Shown in pieces: positions 56,274 to 64,000 of a DNA stretch of 64,000 nt. How positions within the stretch are numbered: the stretch's first letter is position 1; each line of letters starts with the position of its first letter. Under the pieces are notes generated by a model, which saw nothing but the letters and a program-made list of their open reading frames with translations, was not told the DNA's origin and did no database searches. The position numbers and the translations under genes are program-made. Source of the DNA: Usnea hakonensis (lineage: Eukaryota; Ascomycota; Lecanoromycetes; Lecanorales; Parmeliaceae); NCBI GenBank assembly GCA_013423325.1, contig BLJB01000026.1:310001-374000 (forward strand), written 5' to 3'.

Positions 56274-58550
56274 ATGGAATCAGGCGAGGACAATACTTCT
56301 AGCGAACAGTATCGACCTCTTGCGTCCCCAAAAGCCCCTATCACAGACGATCAGAATCGACCAGTTTCAGTAATCTCAACGTCTGCCCGTTCTGCCAAGA
56401 TAGTCGCTGCTCCGCCTAGCCCAACAAGAAGCGTGAATACCGAGATATACGAGGACAACCCTAATCGTACTATCGACCGCTTTGATGAAGCATCCTCCGA
56501 AGAGGGTGGAGGAAATTACCATGGACTTGATCGCTTTGGGGCCACTTCTCTATACTCCAAGCGCAACCAAAAAGTACAGCATGCGCAAAGTCCAAGCCAA
56601 AAAGCTCGTCAACCTTCTAGTCTTAGCATTAGCCAACCCATTGCCGTAGCTTCAAGCACAGGATTCGGAATGCCGACACCAGAGATAGGATCGACAATGG
56701 GCGTACAATCGCATCATGACCTTCAGCCTAGTGACGTCAGCCTCCGCAGCGGCAACAGTCAGCGGTTCTCAACACTGGAAGTTGATGAAAGCGTTTCACC
56801 GAGTACATGGGTTGGTAACAGAAATTTCGGACAGGCTGTTTCCACGGATTTGCCAAACCCGACCGAAAATCTCACCGGAAGCGACCGCCATGCGAGCATC
56901 TCCCCGCTTCCAAGTAGAGAGTCGACCATCCGGCGTTCCTTTGGTCGGGGCCTGCTGACAAAACAACCTCCCATGAATGAGGGAGATCATGTGTTCGATG
57001 AGCCCACGGCACCACGAGAGGTCGGTGGATTCCGCTTGCCCTTCTTGCACGGCATGCCAAAATTCCTCCGATCAAGCGCAAATGCGAAAAGCTCCCTCAC
57101 TCCGAGCGAAGAAAAGCAAGTTGAAGATATCGCACAGCCGCCGGGATCTTTTTTCCACGACGGATCGAGCTATGGTGAACCTGACGAAGAAGATTCACAG
57201 ATCGGCAACGCTCAACAAGCGATAGTCGGGACCCCAGTCATGGTCAAGCACGGTTCGAAAACAAAGATGGGATTGAAAGAGATGCTACACACCGCGCCAT
57301 CCCCACCGGAGGTTCCAGGGCCAAGCGTTGAGGCGATAGGAATGATTGGAAAAAACCCAGAAGCTGGTAGGAAGCCGATGTCAAGAGACGAGGTTCTTCC
57401 GGGTAGGAAACAGAGCAAAAGGGAAGGGGTCGTAGGGATGCCACAAGAAGAGGAAGAAGACACAATGATTCATCACGAGGAAGAGGAAGATGAAGCAGGA
57501 TTGGGTATTTTCCGGAACATGAACCCTTTTGCAAATGAAAGACTCAATTCGGAACCCATAAGCCCAAAACATGTCTCACCTATAGCGCCACCGCGATCAA
57601 AAAGGACTGTTTCTTTTCCAGCGACGCCCCCACAGCTGGACATCAAACCTGAACACCGATTCCTAAGACAAGACATCGTTAGCACACCATATCCTCCAGG
57701 TTTTCAAGGAAGAGCAGCATCACTATACAATGGGTCTGAGCATGGGACTATGCCAGCGATTGACGAGGAACCAAAATCACTTCTTGCACTGGTCTTATAC
57801 AGCCACGGCGATTCAATCTCAAAAGTTAAAAAGATTGTCATACCGACACCTCCAGAAATCGCTCTGGTAGACAACAGCGATAAAAAAAGGCTGCCCCTAA
57901 AAGCGACGCTGCGTCGGGACTTTGACGATGAGAAATTATTCAAACTTATTCGTGCAGAATACAACAGCATGCGCGGTCCACTTCGCCGACTGGCCAGTGC
58001 AAGGACCGTGCGAAGCATGAATCTCCTCGCCTACCGCTCCACGTCCGCCCTCGTGTCCAAACAGGCGAAACCAATGCACTTCCGACTCAAGGAAAACGAC
58101 AAGTATCTCCACGAAGGGCGTATGCTGGATTTGTTCAAGAAGCCAACATTGGGTAAGCGGCACAACGAGTGGGTCGAGTGGGTCACCACCCTCCCCGAAA
58201 ACTCCACCATTGAACCAATCGACAATGAGCGCATCGCCCTAGAGCTTGTGGAAGGCTGGTCGACGAGCAAGTTCCTCGCCGCTGTCGCTACCGTGCTCGT
58301 TTGTAGCTTGGCAATCACCCTGCTGTGGATCTTCCTCGGGGCCGGCGGAAGAACCCTGGGCTTTGAGACTTCGAGCATCAACCTTCCGGGAGAATTGTCG
58401 GACAACAACGCAGCGACTGTTCAGAGTCCGGTCGGATACAAGGGGGCCGGTGGCAGGGTGGAGACTGGTGTGGCGTTGGGGATTCTGGTGTTGATGTTTG
58501 GCTGGACCAATATTGGAGCGTGGATTCTGTTGAATTGGCTGGTGATGTAA
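56274..58550 (+). CDS. Disordered protein with two C-terminal TM segments
   Basis: Single-exon 758-aa protein from the ATG at 56274. About 500 residues are Ser/Pro-rich and disordered, with an acidic patch (QEEEEDTMIHHEEEEDE). A folded, probably cytosolic domain follows (LVLYSHGDSISKVKKIVIPTP, LRRDFDDEKLFKLIRAEY, HEGRMLDLFKKP). Two TM segments end it (FLAAVATVLVCSLAITLLWIFL and VALGILVLMFGWTNIGAWILL). The layout is that of a conserved fungal family with a C-terminal membrane anchor. Function unknown. Confidence 0.8.
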   Translation: MESGEDNTSSEQYRPLASPKAPITDDQNRPVSVISTSARSAKIVAAPPSPTRSVNTEIYEDNPNRTIDRFDEASSEEGGGNYHGLDRFGATSLYSKRNQKVQHAQSPSQKARQPSSLSISQPIAVASSTGFGMPTPEIGSTMGVQSHHDLQPSDVSLRSGNSQRFSTLEVDESVSPSTWVGNRNFGQAVSTDLPNPTENLTGSDRHASISPLPSRESTIRRSFGRGLLTKQPPMNEGDHVFDEPTAPREVGGFRLPFLHGMPKFLRSSANAKSSLTPSEEKQVEDIAQPPGSFFHDGSSYGEPDEEDSQIGNAQQAIVGTPVMVKHGSKTKMGLKEMLHTAPSPPEVPGPSVEAIGMIGKNPEAGRKPMSRDEVLPGRKQSKREGVVGMPQEEEEDTMIHHEEEEDEAGLGIFRNMNPFANERLNSEPISPKHVSPIAPPRSKRTVSFPATPPQLDIKPEHRFLRQDIVSTPYPPGFQGRAASLYNGSEHGTMPAIDEEPKSLLALVLYSHGDSISKVKKIVIPTPPEIALVDNSDKKRLPLKATLRRDFDDEKLFKLIRAEYNSMRGPLRRLASARTVRSMNLLAYRSTSALVSKQAKPMHFRLKENDKYLHEGRMLDLFKKPTLGKRHNEWVEWVTTLPENSTIEPIDNERIALELVEGWSTSKFLAAVATVLVCSLAITLLWIFLGAGGRTLGFETSSINLPGELSDNNAATVQSPVGYKGAGGRVETGVALGILVLMFGWTNIGAWILLNWLVM

Positions 58551-59318
58551 GGGCCCCAAGGTGACTTCTAGCGTGGTTCCTATAATGTCTTATCTTGGAT
58601 GTATTGATACAATGTCTTGACAATGTTTCCACGGGAGGTCATTGTTCCCTCGATTAAAACTCGCGACATGTCTTGTATGAAAATTATCACCGCTATCTGT
58701 TCGTGCAGCCTGAATAAAGGATCACTTTGGTCTAAGGTTCACACTCAATCAAGCAAAACTTCTCCTTCCCCTTCCCCCCCTTCCCCAAATTTCCACCCTA
58801 TTTGCTACTCGTACCACTGTAGCGACACTTGTCCGGCTCAATAAGCGCTGAAAGATGCGCGATAAAGGGAAAGAGACGCATCGCTTCTAATATAAGAGAG
58901 CGTAACAAAAGCGTTGTATGGAGCGCGTGTTCCTATTATTGGGCATTTATTGATAGAGATCTGTTTACTTGACGGAATGCCGTGGGCCTTACCATAGGGA
59001 AACGTGGACTTTTACATTTCGGTAGCAGTGGAACTGAAAGGCTGAGCGGCATTCGTTCTCTTTGTTTCATGTATTTCGAAGGGTTCGGCGAGTCTCGCGA
59101 TACCGTTTCGGGGAAGATCCTCGAAGACACTCTTCCGCGGCAATCAGTGGGAAGTGGAGCAGTCACCCATCCGTCAGAGTAGGACATGAACATTCCTTTG
59201 AAACAGCTCGCTGGCTTTCCATTCCCTGTTATCGACCGCTGCTTCTAAACCCTCCCGTCATTCTCCCAATCAGACTCACCTGACCCAGCGGCTCAAAACA
59301 TCCAAGCCAACCCCCCTT
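58551..59318. other. Convergent intergenic stretch
   Basis: 3' flanks of two genes; a C-rich (CTTCCCCTTCCCCCCC) tract near 58775. No gene supported. Confidence 0.45.
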
Positions 59319-59912
59319 TTAAACCCTTCCCGCCTCACCAACCACTCTCCCCACAAGTCGCTCGATCTCCTTCACCGCCTCTTCCTTCTTCTTCTTATCC
59401 GTCGCCTTCGCCAACCGTGCTTCCGCGGCGGCAATGCAGCCGTCCAGATACTGGCCCATCATATGTTTATCGAGCGGCGCATGGGATACTGCTCCCCTGA
59501 TGGCTTCGCGACCTGGAAGGGGGATGAGATCGCCGTCTACCAATTGTGCCTTTCCAGGGTTAATGGCTGGGTGTTCGATGTCCTGAAGGCGACTCAAAGG
59601 ACTTATGTCATGCTCGGCTGGCGGTGGACTCGAGCGCGCGGTCCGCCAGCTCCGAGCGAAGGACCAGCGCTGGAGTTGCATTTTCAGGTCGATAATTTCT
59701 GATTGGGCTCGGAGGCTTTCATCTTGGTTGTCTTGACTGGGTGTATCCTTGGCCTTCGAGATGTCGTGTACGTGCTGAGTGGTGGGAATCTGCGCGGGTC
59801 TTTGGTTTTTTGCTTTGGGTAACTTGGAGCTTCTATGTTGGTTTGTGTCTTTCCATGCTCCTCCGGTCATCCAGGGCGCTTGCGAGTAATGGCCCCAGTC
59901 TTCTTGTTGCAT
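59319..59912 (-). CDS. Uncharacterised 197-aa protein
   Basis: Single frame from an ATG at 59912 (MQQEDWGHYSQAPWMTGG). The first ~110 residues are polar and disordered. The C-terminal ~80 are helical (GQYLDGCIAAAEARLAKATDKKKKEEAVKEIERLVGRVVGEAG), possibly coiled coil. No signal or TM segment. No family recognised. Confidence 0.6.
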   Translation of the reverse strand: MQQEDWGHYSQAPWMTGGAWKDTNQHRSSKLPKAKNQRPAQIPTTQHVHDISKAKDTPSQDNQDESLRAQSEIIDLKMQLQRWSFARSWRTARSSPPPAEHDISPLSRLQDIEHPAINPGKAQLVDGDLIPLPGREAIRGAVSHAPLDKHMMGQYLDGCIAAAEARLAKATDKKKKEEAVKEIERLVGRVVGEAGRV

Positions 59913-61534
59913 CGTTGTGAGATTGGTAGGGACTTGATGGGTGGCTGTATTGGGCTATTGCAAAGGTTAGACGTTGACGAGATAAGAGATAAAAGATCGA
60001 GATCTTCACGGGTTTGCTGATTTCAAAGTGTCTCAGAATTTTATGGCGATGAAATTCCTTTTCTTTTAGGGCTTGAGGTAGAAGAAAGTTGAAGAGGTCA
60101 GATTTAAGGATGTATGATACCTTCAATGACAATCATGACAAGGACGACTGTTGTCCCCTTTGTTTCCTTGCATTGAGGAGGGAAGAAAGGAAGATGATCT
60201 TTGTTCGAACACAATGGGATAGTAATCCATGACTTGATACGCCAGGAGCTAGACACGACGTAGTATCTGCGGCATGATGAGAAGGTAACAAATAATGAGA
60301 GGATGTTACGTGCACACCCTTTGTGTATGTATTTCTGCTGTGAACGTAGAGTACTATCGTAGACGAGGGTCCGTGATGAAGCTCTTCGCTAAGACCGCTC
60401 TTTATGTGCATCGTCCCAGTCTCGGCACCGTCGAGGTGCTATTCGTACAAGTCGGCCCATCTCTGTTACTTCCGTGTGAGAAAACAGCTGGCAATACGGT
60501 GACGCCCTCTCCAGCATCTTCCTGGCGAAGCGCTCATCGCTTGGATCCGTAACGCAATCTTCACCACTGTTCCCGTAGTCTGGTGAAAGGAAAATTATTT
60601 CCTCTGTAAAATCTCCCGTTGCTTCCAGCATGGCCGTCACATATGCTTGGATAGACTTCCGAGACACTTCAGCAGAGTCACACTTGGACTCCAGGTGCAA
60701 ATCAGACATAGAGGGACACTGCTTTCAGAGGTCTTACGAGTAAAGTGGTGGATTGCTGAACCTGGAAGCGGCTACGCCCAAAAAAACATTCGAGCGCTGC
60801 AGATGCGATGGCGATGGGAAGGCCAGAGTCGATGAAGAAGAATCACATCACCCAACCGTTCTTTAGGACGAGGATGTCGTCGCTACGTCTTTGTAAGAAG
60901 CCGAGAGTCTTTGCCTGGTGGTCTCGGCACTGTGAAAGATTAAGAAGATATATGGGTCGCACGTCTCTCTCGGCAGTCTGGTGAGTCCTAATGGTGTGAA
61001 CTTAGACTGAGGCGGCAAACGTGACACCGGTTGAGGTAGTCGACTGTGCTAGAACCAGACTGATCTGAAAAAGCCAAGCTATAGTACGGTTAAGAAACTT
61101 GGGCTTTGGGCAAAGCTGAGATTCATCTTGAGGTCAAATACTTCAGCCAAGAAAGCAGGTAATGTGACTTTCGGAGGAATAAGACGACAGCGGAAGAGAG
61201 CATCGAAGTGTACTGGTATACAGAATACATGGTCAAGAAAATTCCTTTCGAATCACCGTAGGATCGAGGTTGAATAAGGCGTGCAGCACCGCAGCTTGCC
61301 TTGAAATCTCTCAACGAGGTCAGTGCACCGCGTTATTGTTTCGCAATAAATTAAGATACAAGAAAGGCTTAAGAGAGGCTTTGGGAAGGTCTTTATCGAT
61401 GATGTATCTGTAAGGACGGATCTCCCACAAACAGAATCGGCAGAAATCCAGCATTGCTACCCCCGTTCTCCTTTTGCGCCTTGTTTATGACAGTCTTCGT
61501 ATGTATACTCATCTCTTCAGCATCGTGCCCTTTC
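59913..61534. other. Region downstream of the PKS with coding-like remnants
   Basis: About 1.6 kb. On the minus strand several short pieces read like protein (FLQRRSDDILVLKNG near 60860; PPKVTLPAFLAEVFDLKMN near 61140; a 106-aa frame 60709-60389), but they cannot be joined into one model. The middle piece recalls the (G)RSDD..NGEK loop of adenylate-forming enzymes. It may be a relic or a multi-exon gene that I cannot resolve. Confidence 0.3.
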
Positions 61535-64000
61535 CTACCCCTTCGGAACACCCAATGTCTCGCCTACCGTCACTGACAATGTTTTGAACGTCAGGGTTGG
61601 CGCAAGCAACGTCTGAAACCCAATGTCCAACCCGAATTCCTTGAAGATCCAATTTCGAAGCTCGGCACCAATCATGCTATCTAGACCGTACGCCGCGATG
61701 GACTTGCCTTCCATGTCGAATCCATCGACCGCCGTCATCAGGATATCTGAACACTTCTTCATGATGTGTAGCGCAATGGCTTCAACCGCAGCGTCAGGAT
61801 CTTCTGCCATGGTAGCTTTCAAAGACCCTACAAAGTCGCCACCGGAGCCACGGCTTGACTTCGAAGAACTGAGGATACGCTCAACATGTGCTCTGATGCC
61901 GTTCAAGCGTGCATCGTTATACCAGTAGGCGTCAACGACATCCTCAGAGGCTAGTGCTTTGGCGAGGTAGGCGGGTTCAAGGCCGAGGATGATCTGAGCG
62001 TCACCGATTTTCGCGGGCTCGTCGCTGCCAAAGCTCGCTTGCATCATAGCCGTCTCGAAACCACGGAGCATTTCTGCTTCGTCGATTCCGTACATTCCTT
62101 TGCGAGAGAGCGACATCTCAATGTTCTCATTCTCGGCAACAACACCAACGTCAAGGACCATTGGAAGTGCCAACGAACTTGCAACAAGGCCATGCTGGTT
62201 TCGATTCCAGGCAAGAGCGTCAAGGAAGCTGTTGCCTGCGCTGTAATTCGTCTGTCCCGGGTTACCGAGTACCGCCGAGATAGAACTCGTCATGACGAAG
62301 AAGTCCAGCGGCGTGTCATCCAGAGCTTTGTGAAGGTTGAATGCACCCATCATCTTGGGATTCACTGCAGCAGCGAATTTGTCACAGGTCATGTTCTCGA
62401 ACATACCATCCTGCCATCACAATTAGTGAGGTCTAAGGTCGTCAGCGTTTGAGAGGCTCACCTGAAGTACCATAGCAGCATGGACAACACCGCGGATTGG
62501 ATGATCTGCTTTGACCGCGGCAACAACCTTTTCCACGTCCGTGTCAATCGTTGCATCGGCTCTGAACACCTGGGCAGATGCCCCAGCTCCCCTGATCAAC
62601 TCAACGACCTTTGCGGCCTCTGGTTTGTCTGCTCCTGAGCGGGATATGAATGCAAAATTTCTGCAACCTTTTTCCATCATCCAAGTTGTTAGACTACGAC
62701 CCAGTCCGCCAAGACATCCAACCAAAAGATAAGCAGCATCGGCGGAGAAATGAAGCTCGTTGCCTCGCGGTTGAATCTGAAGCAGAGGGTTAGGGCGAAT
62801 CTTTCTTTCATCGGAGAAGGACACATACTTTGACAGAGCTTTCTCCATAATTGAACGTAACGACAGCATTTTCCAACTCCGGGATAGATTCTGAGCTTCT
62901 CTTCGTCTCTTTTAGTGTACCGATGTCGTGCACCGCAGGCTCTTGGATCAACAGCTGTGGGTGAACTTTCAGAATGTCCAGTGCCGATTTCAAGACTGAG
63001 GAAGCCTGATTCTGTCTGTAAAGAGCACCTATACTTGTGGGAATGAACGAGGCACCTTTTGCGAAGGGAAGTGCATCTGGACCTGCGTCAATAGACCCGC
63101 CACTAAGGACGAAGCGACCCATTGCTGGCGTGAATCTCCATATCTCCTGACTCAAAGGCGAGAAGTCACTCGCAATTACCGTGCTCGGCATGTTGGCAGA
63201 GGTTGTTGACACGAGCTTGCGAATCGTTTCCGTTTCTTCGGCTAGTAGTATTGACTCGGAAGACACATCGTATCTGGAGACACATTCTTCCTTCTCTTCT
63301 TCAGTCTCCACGACCAGCGTGGTCGTGAAGTTGAAAGCGCGGCTGAGCCCAACAATGGCACCCACAAGAGGTAGGGGCGCGGGAAGGATCAGCGCATGCT
63401 CACCTGGCTCAACGTATCCTGCCTTGAGACAATTGACCGCTTTGCACAGATTGGGTAGAGTTGCTGCTAGACACGCCATATCGAAACCTGCAGCTTTGAC
63501 ACACATGTGTTCTGTGGCTTTTACCATGGTGGAGTAACCTTCCTTGGTGTACACGGCCGTGGTTTGACCTACTCTGGCTGCGTCCACACTGCTGCCGACT
63601 CTGTGGATTTTCCCGAGGATAATCCTAGGTGACTCGTTGTCAGATTGCACGTCATTGGCTTGGTGTTCAGATGCTTCCACCTGAATATCGACCTCAAGGT
63701 CTGATAGCCCTTGATTTTCCAGTGCTCTCGAGCTGAAATTGAGCTCTCCGTTGACATACTTGCCGCCAAGCGCCGTCTCCGCTGGAAGGATGGATTGCTT
63801 CGTATCTTCTGCTGTGGCTGAGAGTCGGCCGTTCAATGTTGCATTTGAAATTACTCGACCTACGTGAATTGTTCCTTGATGGAGCCAGAGATCGGTATCC
63901 TTACCGGAGTTCTTCGTTGGCACATCTGCAAGCTTCTGGTGGAGAATTCTCGCGACGCATTCGAGGCTCTCTTTGACATCAATATCTAGGAGCGCAATTT
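61535..64000 (-). CDS. Highly reducing polyketide synthase, C-terminal part
   Basis: Open from the right edge (frame starting with base 63998) to the stop at 61535, with introns at 62828-62777 (GTATGT..CTTCAG) and 62461-62411 (GTGAGC..GGCAG). Order: enoylreductase-like region, ketoreductase, acyl carrier protein. The KR has the nucleotide fold GCLGGLGRSL and catalytic Tyr in QTNYSAGNSFLD. The ACP phosphopantetheine site is YGLDSMIGAE. The ER-like region lacks the glycine-rich NADPH loop; the place reads GEHALILPAPLPLVGA. There is no thioesterase or reductase at the end. KS, AT, DH and the rest lie outside the window. Confidence 0.92.

Noticed and set aside
60674..60709. Metallophosphatase-like SDLHLE at the start of a minus-strand frame
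   Set aside because: The following residues lack the later metal-binding motifs, so the match is probably chance.
35135..64000. One large biosynthetic cluster linking the P450 group to the PKS
   Set aside because: ALG1, the zinc transporter and a TFIIIC subunit, all housekeeping, lie between them.

Overview
This window is nuclear DNA from a filamentous ascomycete (Pezizomycotina). Genes sit on both strands and carry short introns of about 48-120 nt with GT..CTRAC..AG signals. Many products are fungal hallmarks: a Zn2Cys6 activator, RTA1, a GPI-type secreted protein, a highly reducing polyketide synthase, ALG1, COQ4 and an Msc2-type zinc transporter. A leotiomycete is plausible but unproven. 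All coordinates come from reading splice signals and frames by hand; no database was searched.

Layout. 0-7.9 kb: the 3' end of a membrane-protein gene, a probably decayed gene, a flavin monooxygenase, and a divergent CSN12-like PCI protein. 8-14.3 kb: an LCP5/neuroguidin-like rRNA-processing factor sharing a 191-bp promoter with mitochondrial 1-Cys peroxiredoxin, then two uncharacterised genes. 14.3-17.7 kb: gene-poor DNA holding a well-delimited SINE-like retroelement (13-bp target site duplication, pol III B box, trinucleotide tail). 17.7-27.4 kb: a very large PARP-domain protein, a possible 69-aa gene, a degenerate U-box-like protein, COQ4, a 73-aa protein, and the ERAD E2 enzyme UBC7. 28-33.4 kb: a GPI-type secreted protein, an ABM-like protein and a multi-pass membrane protein.

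35-43.8 kb: a cytochrome P450 (with a GC-AG intron), a short-chain dehydrogenase, an RTA1 membrane protein and a Zn2Cys6 activator lie together and could be a small oxidative or export cluster. 44-58.6 kb is mostly housekeeping: a protein with a 6-nt first coding exon, ALG1, a 1007-aa Msc2-like zinc transporter with a histidine-rich loop, a small secreted protein, a TFIIIC zinc-finger subunit, and a two-TM protein. 59-64 kb: a small unknown gene, a coding-like relic, and the 3' part of a highly reducing PKS whose enoylreductase region lacks the usual nucleotide-binding glycines. The PKS runs off the right edge.

The strongest non-routine items are the SINE-like element, the giant PARP protein and its ubiquitin-related neighbours, the PKS with a degenerate ER, and the apparently broken gene near 1.0-2.7 kb.
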